Shown: positions 1 to 15,000 of the stretch, in pieces
Position numbering within the stretch: the first letter of the stretch is position 1
How the letters are laid out: each line of letters starts with the position of its first letter
Assembly: GCF_020882245.1 (NCBI RefSeq)
Contig: NC_083597.1
Coordinates: forward strand, 22,980,652 to 23,044,651
DNA: 64,000 nucleotides
Direction of reading: 5' to 3'
DNA from: Rhopalosiphum padi
Lineage: Eukaryota > Arthropoda > Insecta > Hemiptera > Aphididae
The notes under the pieces: model-generated
Told to the model about the DNA's origin: nothing
The model's input: the letters and a program-made list of their open reading frames with translations, nothing else
The model's database searches: none
Made by a program: the position numbers and the translations under genes

Positions 1-3000
1 GCTATTGAAGCATTTAATTTAACTGCATTCTGCTGGAGAGTCTTAACACTTTGTATACTATCCCATAAATCATCAAGAACTCGGGGAAATTCTGCTACAG
101 ACTATACTTGGAAATAATTGATAAACAATAGATATACATATCTATCGTAACATTAAATATTAATACTAACTTACATCGATTTGATCAAGGTTAAGATATG
201 ATGCTAGAGTCTGTACAATATCGGCTGTAAGGCTTATATTCACTGAATATATAAATATCACTTCTTTTTCAAATGCCACACATGTAAGAGAAGAATCTCT
301 TAACGAACTTATTGCTACTTTCCAAAAGTCTTGACCATTGGTTTTAACCGGAGTTTTTTGGGGTACAATAAAATTTTGACTTAGCCATAAATCCAGCTTA
401 TAAAAATAAATTAAAATCATTAGCAATACAAATAAAATTATGTATATATATTTCTTACTCTTTGAACCCTTTCAACTAAACGAAATTTGACAAAACTTTT
501 GGGAACATCTTCAATTTCTGGATAAGGAACTAATAGATACATTGAAAATTTTGGTAATTGTCGGGTAAGTTCAAAAACATGAAATTGATCATTATCCACG
601 CTTGATCCAACAAAAGCCTAAAAACAATTAAAATATAATAATAAAAATAAATTGAATAATTTAAATTAATTAAAACAATATTATTTTTATTTTTTTTAAT
701 TTACTCATGTTGATCTTAAAAATGTATTAAACACACGCAAATAAAAAAAAAAAAAAAATAATCAAATAAAAAACTCATTATTCTAAAACTAATTCATAGG
801 TACAACGTGCGTTAAATTAAACCTCCCACTTTATCCTAACCTCCATAAATCTTCTCCAATATTTTGGAACTTATTTGGAACCGAGTTTTCTTAATTTGGA
901 ACGTTATACTTTTCATGGAAAATATACAAATGTTAAAGTTAAATAAAAATTATTTATTTAACATTATAATTATTAAGTTATGGTTAGTAAGTTTTAACAT
1001 AACTTATAGATTTTTAATAGTTAAAAAATGGGTTTTATTTACCATAGTCGTTGCGCCGATTGTGCTCATAATAAAAATTGCTATTTTTGCAATTCTAAAA
1101 ATGTGGATATATAGCACGCATTTAGCAAGAATTTGCACGACTACAATTATAATTATTCTTTAACAATTTCTCAATAATAATATTTCAACAACTTAAATTA
1201 TTTATTGAAACATTTTTTCAGTATTTTTTCAACAATTTCTCTAAATGATATTTCAAATTTCAATATTAATAATTCTAAAAAGGAATTCTCAACTAATATT
1301 ACAAAAAAACAAATGGATTAACGATTGATCAAGAATTATATTTCAACAACAATGAAACATCTACGAGTATATAGTGTAAAATATATTCAAATAGATATTA
1401 TTAATTTAGGATGATGAGTCACGTGCGTACAGACGCATAAAATATTTATAAAAGAAAAATAATTAATAAAATGTTGTATGCAAAAAGTTTTAATTTAGGG
1501 AATACAATTGTAAAAAAAAATCAACATGAAAATGTTAATATTGAATTCATAATAGTATCTAATTCATACTGTGTTAAAGAAGCTATGTTTTACTGTGTAT
1601 ACTATAAATAATGCGATCTAACAGGTAATAATAATATATTAATATATAATATCAGTATTAAACAAAGATTTTTTTGAAATTTTATGACTTGAATTTTTGG
1701 AGCATTCTAGTTAAAAGTTAATTTTTTTTTACTTTTGTAACTATATATAATTTATAAGACAAACTTACTCGAATATGAATGTCCAGAAGTATATCTTTCG
1801 GAGGTAATAATGCGATTTTCAATTCAGTTGAAGTACATTCTCTATCAGGATGTATGACATGGGTTTCATCTTCAAAAATACCTTCAGCAAACACTGTGAC
1901 TGCTTTTAAAATCATTGAATTGTTAGTTGACAAGGTAAGTAATACACACGGTTCCTATACAAACAAATATCTGATGAACAATGAAATAATTATATTAAGT
2001 ATGAAGCTATAAGATTAAAAATCAAGATTAACATACAATGGTTTTTTCTGAAACCGATATTTCAGTGATGAGCCGCGTGTCTCCCTTAACAACAATGTCA
2101 CAATAATATTAATATAAATTAATTTAAATTACTAAATACATAAAATATTATGATAATATATATTATACATATTTCATATAAAATGCTATATATTTACAGA
2201 ATAATAACGTGACAAAAACTTAATCTTACTGGAATTCCCTGACCTTCATTAGATGCCTTAATGTAATTATTTAATTCTGACATGAGTATCTGTCTCTTTT
2301 GCATAAGATCATGAATAACATTTGTTTGAACTCCAGATTCTAACTTTAAACTAGTATTATCGTATCCTCGGACTAGAAAACCAATGTTAATGAAATATTT
2401 AGACTAGGAAAATAAATATAAAATTATAATACATTAAATTATTAAGACTTTAAACATATACCTTCACCAGTAATTGAAACTACTATCAATTGGCATTTTC
2501 CAGCTCTTATGTAATCTCCAACAACTACACCAGCAATGCTATTAGATAACACGTCTCTGAAAATTACTTCTCCAGTTATGGAGTTGCGTGCATCTATTTT
2601 TCCATTTGACCATCCTGTTATTAATTCTTCTTTTCCATCTCCGTCTAAATCATATTTTTCGAGGAAATTCACTGAACTTTTTGACTAAAAATTATTTTTT
2701 TTACAATTATTACGATTTTTTTTTTTTTAATCATTCCAAATCTACAATTAATTTTATTCATTTTTAGACAAAACTATAAGTCTTCATAGCATATTAGTTT
2801 ATTTACTAAAATAAATTATTTGCAATATATAATATATAATATTGATTGTTATAGTGTTGTCTATGAAAAAATATACACAATTTGTTAGGTACCTAGACAT
2901 TAATTATTTTTACCTTTACTCTCCACACACGCCGAAATTTATCGTAAACACCAACAGTTCCATTATCTAATGCATATGCAAATCTTCCAATCGAAAAACT

Positions 3001-6000
3001 AATTAATGAACAAATGGACGAAGTTTCAGATATTTCATTTACAATTATATCATCTTTAAATTCTCTAATTTCATAATCGTCAGAACCTACAAGTAACTGA
3101 AACATAACAAATTTATTTATTTTTTAATAAATGCTCTCAACTATACTTTGTCCAGCGAGAAAACCCGCCGCAGACTGACCAAAATCAGTTTTTCCGTGAA
3201 TTTCCCAATGGTACCCAGCCATAACTCATAAGCGAACCAGTTTTGATATGGCATGGTGACCCCCCGCGCAGAATCGTTGCGTACTCTCGCTGGACAGACT
3301 ATAGATGTATATTTTATATCAATTTAAAGTCTTAACTATCACTACAGCCTGAGTAGTGTGTGGGCTCTATCCCGCGCAAAATAGTTTACAAATTCCGGCC
3401 AAATCTTACTTCAATCAAAGATTCAAGCATTACCTTTGACAAATTATTCATTAGCAAGTGTTCACGTGTACACAAAAAAAAAAATAATCAGTAATTAATA
3501 ATTAAAAAAAAAAAAAGATACAATCAATTCATCGAAATCCGAACTCTAATAATCACATAATCACATAACAATATAAAAGTTTACTTTACGTTCACAATCT
3601 ATTATCAAAGTTTACAAATTTACAAGACTCATTATTCACAACAATCAATAAATATTTATAAACTTCTACTTAAACATTTTTAGTTTTATACTTTTATAGT
3701 ATGGTAGCCAAGTTTGAAATAATCCACAAAAAAACAATCTATATCATTAAAAGTTCAAACTTTTCAATTCAAAACATTTAGATTTTTATACTAATGTACA
3801 ATATTCACATATATATTACAGATTAAATAGTCAGTCGCTATCATTCATCACTCAAAAATCACTCTAATCAGTCTAATCGTTTAAATTAAAACTAGAAGCC
3901 GGTACCATTTCCGGTCTTTTCCGCTATATGCTGCCTACCTATATCTATATTAAAATATCCTTGTGCCGTATTATCTTTAAAACAACTTCTTCTTCTTACA
4001 TAAAAAAATTTATTATATCAATCCAACTTTTTTTCATGATGACATTAGGTTCAAAATTATAATCCCATGTTTGTATCAGTATACAAACTCACTTACGCTT
4101 ATTATACATTTTTTATTTTTATATACTTATATACATAAGTTATATTATAACTTTATTTAATTTTACTTTTTTTATTTACGAATAATACATATTAAAAAAG
4201 CTATTGTTGCCTTGTCTATAATGTGCTATTGTCCTAACTTAATCTAATCAAGAAAATTGATATTGTAAATATGACTATGATAAAATAAAAAAATATTTGG
4301 TTTCAAAATATGCAGATTAACTTTTAAATAAACCAATAATATTAGGTGTCTTTCAGTAAAAAAGAAATATTTATAAGATGCATCTCAACATTTGTAACAA
4401 ATGTTTATACAATCCTATATGCTTATTGGTTATTATAAAGATATATAATTATGGTTTAATAAATATAAGCATATTAAATATTATAGTAGTGTATACTATA
4501 TAGTATTGTTACGTGTGTTTTTTTTTTAATATTTAAGTATTTAATCAATATGATGCTATAAAAAATTGAAAATGTGTTATTAGTGTTATAATAACCTCGT
4601 TAGATCCATCCAAGTCTATATCCATAACAATAATAGATCTGACATTGTCACCAGTTACTGTCCATAATATTTCATTACCTTTGAAATCAAATGCTTGAAT
4701 CGAACAATTGCCACCGATAACAATTGCTGGATCTTTCATAAAATTAAGCTTGCCAATAGCAATTGCTGTAACACCATCAGGTATCTAGAAATCCATTACA
4801 TAGTTACATTAAAGTGGTCAATATAATGGTATACCTAATAAAATTATAATTCATAATTACTATAATTAAGTTCATAGGCGTTAACTTGGGGGGATAAGTG
4901 GTGCAACTTGCCTCCTCCCCCCAAAAAACTGAAAAATATAATATATAATACAACTTTGAGTTTATATTTTGTTTAAAGTTAATAAAGTTAGTTTTTGAAT
5001 TAATCAACTCCTATTGTCACTACTTTTAAAAAAATATGCTAACTTGAAACTATTCTCTACTAGGTATTTCAATATCAATATAGCAACTACTCTTGTGGAG
5101 CTACAATCTCTTCTCAGTAATGATAGTTTCGATCAAAATTGAACGGAAACAGATCAGCTAGCTTCCAATAAAGAATCTATTTCACCACCCATAATTCCAA
5201 AAATAAAATCAATACCTTCAAGATTAGGCGGTGGTGAAACTTTAATTTTGAGAAACGTTGCATCATATTTCAAAATTAATATTTATTTTCCTGAGTTAGG
5301 TATAATTATAAATTATGATATAAAAACAAAATTTCCAGAAAACAATTTAAAAATACTTAACGTTTTTCAAAATTATTTAAGTACTAAATACCACAGGGAT
5401 GAAATATTTTAGAAGTTTGTAACACCTACAAGGCCGTAACTGAAAAAAAAATTAGGGGGCCCAACATTTTTTTTAAATATAGATACTGAAATTTTTTATT
5501 TAATTAACTATATTTACCAGTAAAATGTGACTACTTTTAAAAATATCTAGGGGAGGTCCGGACCCCTTGGACCCCCCACAGATACGGCCTTGAAATTAAT
5601 ACTATTTAAGAAAATATGGTGTTCAACTAATATTGCTGAAAATGTTGGAGCCTATTATTTGGCTATTTAACTTTATATTTGGAAAAAGACTTGATTGGCT
5701 GATTTGACAATATTTACATTATTTATAGGTATAATTTTTCTTTCTATTCCAATGAGTTCTGTTTCGAGTGAACGTTTGTTTTCATCTCTTCGTCGCCTTA
5801 AAATATTTACAAGAAATACCATTGGCCAAGAAAGACTTTAATAAATTTTACATTAAAACATATTATGTTAAATAATATATTACCTTTATATAATATACGT
5901 CTTTCAAGGGTGCTGGAACGGTTTTTTTGCTGTGGGGGCAAAATATTTCAAGCTTTTTTCTAGAAGGCATAGAAGCAAAAATAGGGGTATTTATTTTTTG

Positions 6001-9000
6001 TTGCTTTATCTTCACCCCCTCTCCAATTTTTACAGCACCTATGCCGAGAAAATGTGTACAAAGGTATAATTACATTTTTTTTTTACTAATATTTATTAAA
6101 CAAATTCAAATCATGTAAGTATAAAAATTGTAACGCGCGCGGGTGACGTGGAAGAAATCCTGTGCGGTCCCCTGCTACACGACTTGCCAGAAAACACCCA
6201 AAGCCGAAGGAGAATCACCAAACAGTTCGAAATTTAACCTTGTTATTGTTTTTTTTTTAAGTTATATGATTTAAATTTGATTAAATACTTTAGTTTGTTT
6301 AAGGAACCTAATTTATAACTAAACAATAATTATATTTAAATATTTAATTGGTATACTATTTTCTTGATTAGAACAGTTAATGAACATAACCGATTACTAT
6401 TGAAATAAATACTTAAAAATATGTTTTCTCATTGATAGATTTAATGGGGTTGCAAAATAAAACTTGTCTAGCAGCTGCAATTGCGTAAAATGTAAATTCG
6501 TCTCTGCAAATGATAATGAATGACGAAGCTTAAAGTATTAAATATCCAAAGAAATATTTCATTTATCTTAGATAGTTAGATTATTAATTATATAAGTTAT
6601 TGCTTATTAGTTATTTGCCATTTGGCTTGTAAATTTATTTACTATTTTTTATTGGAAAAAGTTAGTTCTTTGCAAAAATGAAAATAATGAAAATATAGTG
6701 AAACAACGCCATCTATGAGATAAATTTGTATACACTTTGCAGTGCATTTGTGGATTTAGCTGTTAGCTACAGGTTTTTTGGACGTTTCGGATTAATCGGA
6801 ATATTCTAAATTTTGTTGCGTCCAATGCGTCCCATTTTTACTTCAGCACTCAGCAGCAAGGTACTCGAGGCTCAGTTTACTGTTTTCGGCTTTCATCAAA
6901 GATTTAATGATGTGTTTGCACTTTATTACTTTAAAACAAAATATATGTCTTGATAGATAACTATTTTCATTTTAAAATACGTTTAAAATAGTAAAATTAT
7001 ACCAACAAATCTCTAAGAAATTATTTTAGTCATTTAAAAAAAAAATTATGTTAATTTAAATATCCTAATATTAAAAATCATTATTAAATAATTGAAAATT
7101 TCGTAGTGCATCAACGTATATTACGACCACTTATGCTTTATCTTTTGATAGTGTTATCTAAAGTCTTAAATGCCAAGGTCTTGTAAGGTATTGTGTAGTG
7201 TGACTACCTAATACCTATTGCTATTTGTTTTTAAATCGTTGGACCGGTTTTTTTCTGCAATCATTATGTATTGATGTGTGTGCTGCCTTGGCGCTTTTGT
7301 GTTTAGGCCTATTGCTGAGTATTGCACTGTACACTGTACACTACCCACTACTCCGTAGTCTGTGCAACACGTGTTTGTTTTTCAAGTTGAATATATTTTC
7401 AATTAAAAATTGATTTTTAAATTTTTAAGTTGAAACATGGATATCGATCGTCGTTCTATAATTATTAATCTCTATGATATAAACGCATTAAAATTTGGCA
7501 CATTTCAATTAAAATCAGGTGAATTGTCGAAATATTATTTGGATTTAAGAGTCATTGTGTCGTACCCAAAAATACTAGTAAGTTTAACCAATTTTTGTTT
7601 AAGACAACGCTATACACGGATATTGCAAATCTGTCTTACAAACAATCAAGCAAATTTGCATTTAGAAGTAACCAATACCGTGGCTTAGCTATAATATTAA
7701 AATGAATAACCAATTGACTAATTAACAAACTTAAAGGTACAAACATTATCTGTCTTTGTATCTTGGTACTTATTATATTTCTAATTTTAAATGATTTATG
7801 AAGACTTAAAATATTCCAATTTATTAATGCTAATAACAAACTTAAAAATTAAAATTTAGCAAAACCCAAATAAAAAATATCTAAACATAATCATACCTTT
7901 AGATTTGATAATTGGTCAAATCACACCGAAATTAAAATTATACTTTGTCCATCGAGAGAACATGCTGATTCTGCAAATCCTCATGTGCTACCCTGCTATC
8001 ATAACCAATTTCATTATAGTAGGGTATCGCTCGAGGATGCACAGAGAAACTAATTTTTGTTAGGTCACAAGATGTTTTCTCACTGGAGAGAATACAACAT
8101 AAAATTGATTCTGCTATTCTGTTGAATGCAAATTTTGTATTTTACATGTTTGTATCAATGATAATACCATCAGGTAAACTAGTATCTCCTTAGTAATTTT
8201 CTACAACATTTTTCTAGAAACAAGTTTGTTCACTAGTATCAACTACTGTTCTCGAAAGTAATGCAGACTCTAAAAATCAAGTGCGTTTATGTGGTGTGCC
8301 TTATACAGCTTTACCTATAGCTACTGTAGTATCTATAGATACCAATTTACCAATGTTAATTCGCAGAAAAGAACAGAAAACTTATGGTACAAAAAAATTA
8401 ATTGATGGTGAATATTCTTGTGGTGACAATGTAATTGTCATTGAAGATGTAATTACAAGTGGTGCTAGTATATTAGAAACTGTAATTGTGAGTATTATAG
8501 TCTCTAATTTAAATGTCTTAACTAACATTATATTTTATTTATAGTATTTGTTTGTTATTGCCCTACTACCAACCCATATAAAATTGATCATCCCACCTGC
8601 AGGAAACCTTATAGTTAGCAGTCCTTAATCTAAAATCTTTTAATTTGATATTGATGATCAATATTTCTTTATATTTTATGTGTAGGTTAATCTAGTATCT
8701 GATTTATTTATGGGTAAAAGTTAAATACTTATCATAATTTTAAATTGTATTTTATTAATTATGTAAGTTAGCTGTTAGCTTGTTACCAAATTATATGCAA
8801 TTGTAATTAAAAGATATTACTATCTTACATACTTTCTAACATGTTTTAAAATATTGATAACAATTTATTTTACTTAGTTATTTCCTGCAACACTTAATAC
8901 TGGCTTTTAGTTTTTTACATCTTATTATTAACTATGTTATTCTTATTATAAACAATTTGCTACTATTATTTATCAGTATTTGAAAGTTTCGCTACAATAT

Positions 9001-12000
9001 ATAAAAAATATAAAAGTATCTTATTTATTATAAATTACAAATTAATGTACGATTTTAATCTTAAATTCTATTTATGATATAGTTCACCGTTATTTAATAC
9101 TTGACACTTAATAAACTAAAATAGTTTTGTATTTTTTTTTAGGATTTGGAGAAGAGCAATTTAAATGTATCAAATGTTATTGTTTTAGTAGATAGGCAAC
9201 AAGGAGGAATGCAATGTTTAAGTAAAAGAGGACTAAAGATCAAAAGTTTGTTCAACATTACAGAAGTAAATTTTATATTCTTTTATATATAAAAGAAGAA
9301 CAGGCACTTTTATGTTCCAATTTTTCAATGACACTATTTAACTTTTTTCACAGGAGTATTCCAAATACTCTTCTGAGTGTTCCACGTCACCAGATTTTTC
9401 ATTATTTTTTGTGTGAGGAGAGGAAGAGGGGGTTTATATTTAAAGGTTATGGTTTTTAGCGTGTTATAATTTAATGTTTTTTTTTTTACAAGGTGTACCA
9501 AATGAGTCTACGAGTAAATCACTCTTACTATTTTTAATTTCATTTTATTTGTCATTTCAGTTATAAATATCATAAATAAAATAAAATTATAAAAATATTA
9601 TATATTACGTGGCTAGGCTTTAAAAAGTTTAATTTTAGTAAAAAAAAAAAAAAAAAAATGTATAGACGAATTAATTATTTAACACATAAGGAAAGACTGG
9701 TTCAGCTATTTTTATATATATTAGTATTACTAATTCATGCTATGATATATTTTGATTAAGGATAAAAAAATATCACTCTAAAATGTTTATTAAAATATAT
9801 GAATGTTTGAGGATAGCTTGAATTAAATAAAACAAAATTTACCTTTAAAATTGTGTAATAAGTGCATATAAGTAGATTTATGTTTTTAAAAAAAAATATC
9901 AATATCTAATAAATTATAATTTTTAACTTATGTTTAGATTGTAACAGTACTTAAAGAAGGAGGAAAAATAAGTGATGAAGTATATCAAAGTGTTTTAGAT
10001 TATGTTATAAATAATCAAATTCAACATGTAAAAGAAAGTGGTAATAATTGAATTAATACTTGGAGTTGGACAGTGGTTAATATGTTATCTACAAATATTT
10101 CATTTTCATTTTCATTTTATTGAGATTTGGTGGACCTGAATTTTTTATGTCTTTTATTTATAAAGTATGAATAACAAATAATTTATAATTATAGGTTTGG
10201 ATAGTATTGTCATACTACTATTAAAACTTAGTATATGAAGAAAAAATAAGACCTTATGTATATATTATATTATATTGAACAATAGTAATTGAAAAAAAAA
10301 TGTATTTTATAAAGTTCTGTTGGCTTAGAGGATTCTATATCCACATGTTTTGTCTTGCATCTTACATACATCATACCAACTTTATGTTCAATAAAATTGA
10401 TTTTTGGTTGTTACCTTTAATATTAAAGTGAATTGTGTAATCGCTTTAATATTAAAGCCTATAAAAGCTAATAATACATAGTTGGTTTTACTGAACTCAA
10501 ATTTGTTATATTGTATGTTTGTTAGACGGATATAATACATGTGAGTGTAGAGTCCTCTTAAACTTGACTACATAAATTTTATATGGTAGACAATTAAAAA
10601 AGTACTAAATAATATATAATATTTATTGTTAAATAGATAACATATTAAACTAATGTGCAATATTTGTTTTTTATTTTATGATAATTTTAACACTAAGCAA
10701 TGAATTGTTTCATTAATTTATCAAGATAAATTCCAAAAAATGTAGAAACATTGTTTAATTAAACTTTTTAAAAATCTTCTAACCTATTATTCTCTGGTAT
10801 TTTTAACTTTTCTAAGTTTATAGTAATTATTTAACACTTTTTATTATAATTATTTTTTTTAGAAAAACCATTGAGAATAAAACTAGAATTTAAAGAAAGA
10901 GCTAAATTATTAGAAACTTCTAAAATAGCTCAGAAAATCTTTAAGTTAAGCTTAGAAAAGAAAAGTAACTTATGTGTAGCTGTTGATGTTGATACTGCTG
11001 ACAAACTCTTAGACATTGCTGAAAAAATAGCACCGCACATTTGTATTTTGAAAACTCATATTGATGCAATTAGTGGCGTCACAGATGCTACTATCAATAC
11101 TTTACAACTCTTAGCCAAAAAGTACAACTTCCTTATTATGGAAGATAGGTGATTATAATGATAGTTTTAAGTACATAATACAGTAACGTATATAAGTAAA
11201 ATATTACTATTGAATAATTTTTATGATATTTTACAGAAAAATGGCAGATATTGGTAATACTGTTAAATTGCAATATAAAAAATTAGTACATTGGGCAGAT
11301 CTAGTAACAGTGCATAGTGTTTCTGGCGGGATGATGTTAAAAGGCATTCGTGAAGTGATAAATGAAAATGCAGACTTATTAGATAGCCGAGGTGTGTTTA
11401 TTGTTGCCGAATTGAGTTGCAATGGAAATTTAATATCAGAGCAATACATCAAAGGTAAGTTAATAAGGGTAAACCAGGCACTGGCTTAATGAACTCAAAA
11501 AAATCATAGTAATATGTAGTTAAAAATATATTATACATATTGGATAAAAAACACATTTACCAGCTAGGTAATTTGTTTCAACTGCTTAAAAGTAGAAATG
11601 TGAGTGGACCATTCTGGCTGACTGGGTTAATATAGATAATTTAATTTACCAATGAATTTTGATTTTTAAATTATTAACCAATAAACATTTGTAGAGACTG
11701 TGAAGATAGCTGAAGAATATAAAGATATTGTGGCTGGTCTTGTGTGCCAATCATATGATGTTATTTCATCACCTAGTCTACTTCAACTTACACCCGGTGT
11801 AAATATTAAAAATTCCAATGATAATCTTGGCCAACAATATCAAAGTCCTAGCGATATAATTTTAACTAAAGGAGCTGATATTGCAGTTGTAGGAAGAGGT
11901 ATTTATCAAGACGACAATCCTGCTGAAGCAGCCAAAGTATACAAAGAACTGTTGTGGAATACTTATTTAGAACGTGTATCAAGTTCTTAATTATTCTATT

Positions 12001-15000
12001 ATAACAACTATCAAGTTTTTAATTGATAGATATCATTAATTTGATTAATTTTTCATAAATGTATACAGCCATTTTTGCTACCCATGTTTTTACAATTCTA
12101 TAATAGGTATTAATTTGTATTGCTTAATAATTTAATTGTTAGCTACTAAAATATTAAATGTTAGTTATGGTATTACATATGTGCATATTATTGTTTATTG
12201 AATAAATACCTAATAATATTTGCCAAATTGTATTTTTTTATAACTAACGTTTATTTTATGAAGTAATAAATATTATTTATTATTTAATCTAACTTTTTTT
12301 TTTATTATACCATTTAGAAAATAAGAAATAATACAAACAAGAAAGTTATCAACTCATTGCTTACAGATTTCATGTATGTGGAACAATGAATGTATTAATT
12401 CTACAATGTATTTTTTTGTGTGTATGTGTATGATGTATATGTAATGCTAAAAGTACAAAACAAATTACCAGTAAAACCTAGATTTTACATCACTGTGGTT
12501 AGTTAATGTCCAAAATTCGAACATTTACTGATTCATTTCGGTACAACCTATAAGCTTAAACTGCTATAAGGTACACAAAATATCAGTGTAGAGAAAGTTC
12601 CTTTTAAAAAGGAACGTGTTCACATTCTTTAATTTTTTTAGATTCTGAACGGAGTGATGAATGTATTGATTTTACAACGATGTTTTTTTTTATTATTATT
12701 TTTGTGTCTCATCACGTTTTGGAGTAGTAATAATGCTTTGATTTTTAACTTCAGCCCCTCTTTGAAAAGAAAAATTCATTTAGTTGGTACTTTGAGGGAG
12801 TCTAAAGTAAAAAATGTCCAGTAGTTTTCAAAAGCGTCAGGAAAAACACTAAAAAGTGATAGAAAAACGTGAAGTGGGTATCGCTTTGTTGTATAGTAGA
12901 GATGGAGAGTAGGCCACTGGTCACTATAATGGATGTGTTAAATTTGAATGCCATGACATGTATCATTGTATACTAAAAACGATTCTGAACGGAGACGATT
13001 TGTCAGTCAATGATAATTAGTATAGGATATATTATATTATTACCTATGTTTAAATTGTAATATATCATTATTTTACTAGATTTCGTAAAAAATTAAATTT
13101 CATACGCTCATAAAATGTTTTCTATATTGACGCTGGAATTTTTTTTTACACTTACTTGAAGGAAAACTTATGGATAACCATGTATTGGGTTTTTTGACCT
13201 TAGGTATAAATCACAAAAATTTTATGAATTTTCAACTTCAAAATTCTTTGCAAATTTTCGCGATTTTGATATTTTTTGTAAACATTTGAACTTTAAATGC
13301 TTATGAACAAAAATTGTAACTTACCATTTTTGATTTTTTCTTACTACCTACAATAAGTTCAATTTATAATAAACCTTCTATTAAATTTTAAAGATTTTTT
13401 GGATAGACAAATTTTTTTATCGGCATTTCAATAAAAAAAATGTAGAAAACAAAAATTTTAATAGTTTATAAATAGTTTAAAAAAATTCTAAATATTTTGA
13501 AAATTTAATCGTAAATATATAACGCTAATTTAAACATTTGGTGAAAATTTCAAGTATTTACAATGATTCGTTTTTGAGTTACAGCAAAATAAAAAAATCG
13601 TTTTTGTCAAATATTAGTTTATGCGTAAAAATTCACGTTTTTCTATCACTTTTTTAGTGTTTTTACTGACGCTTTTGAAAACTACTGGACATTTTTTACT
13701 TTAGACCCCCCAAAGTACCAACTAAATGAATTTTCATTTTCAAAGAGGGGCTGAAGTAAAAAATCAAAGCATTATTACTACTCTAAAACGTGATCACAGA
13801 CAAAAAAATAATAATAAAATAAAACATCATTGTAAAATCAATACATTCATTACTCCGTTCAGAATTTAAAAATGTAATGGTTCATATAAACGAATAATCA
13901 GTCAAGTCAGTTGTAAACACCAATAAAAACAATAAATAAAAATCATATTTAAAAAAATTGATAACATATTTAGGAATCTATTGCCACCCCCCCCCCCCCC
14001 CCCTAACTTGAAGAACTAGTTGCGCCTATGAATATTTATAATTTATGAAGTTCGTCCCCCCCTATATATATGGTATCTGGTGACTTATATAAATGAAGTA
14101 TTTTGTCATTTTGATACTATGACTTTTACTCACCTCTTTAAAAAATAAATCACTGTTAAGATCTACATTATAGGCCAATACACTGCCAACTGTTCCTACT
14201 ATAAGTATATCCTTTTCATCGTTAGGAATTGCTTTTCCTGCCAGTAAGGCTGTAATTTTTTGATTGATGTTCAAATAAGATATGTCCTTTTCTGGCCTGT
14301 GTGGGCTATGTATTAAAATCTATAACATAATAATGTATTTGTTTGCTATTGTTACTTTTTATTATTTAAAAATATTTATTATATTATATTAACATAGTTA
14401 ACTTAAGAATTGAATGTGTAAAATTTTACTTAATCACTAACTATTGAGTGTTTGAATTATGTTTATAAAAATTAAACATATTATATGTTAATCAATAAGT
14501 TTAAATGTATAAAAATATAAAGTCCACCTCAAACTACTAGATGTGACATAAAAATATAATAGAATTGTAATTAGGTAGATACTCATTAGGATCAATGGCG
14601 CCTTGCAGACATTTTTTACCCGTTAACTCTAAAAACCGCACACTTTTGATAAAATACAGGACTAAATCGCACACTTTTGATAGGTTAAAACCGCACAATT
14701 AAAAAAATTTTCGTATCCAAAAACCGCACAGTTATGATTTCGACCCCAAAAAGGTCGATAAACAAAAAACGCATGTGTATATGCATAATTAATTATTTAT
14801 TTTTATTATTCTCATATTTGAATATTTCATCAAATTTTTTTCATCAAAAATTTAAAATATTAATTTAAAAAAAATTAAAAACTTTCAAAGTTTGATTGGC
14901 TGAAACCGACTGCCGACGTTATTTAAAAACTTTATACGATGATCCGTCACGTAAAAATTTTTCCCAAAATTGAAACAAATGCTCCTAAAAATAAATTGGA

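Noticed and set aside
864..1163. 99-codon open frame on the plus strand
   Set aside because: It lies in BBS2 intron 8, is composed of AT-rich codons (Ile, Leu, Lys, Asn), and shows no domain or splice support.
7225..7413. Open frame just upstream of UMPS that looks like a membrane peptide
   Set aside because: It lies in the likely UMPS 5' region, is out of the conserved protein, and low-complexity hydrophobic frames are expected by chance here.
13987..14003. Poly-C run as a regulatory element
   Set aside because: G/C homopolymers occur near several transposon ends in this window, so a worn repeat or sequencing artefact is more likely.
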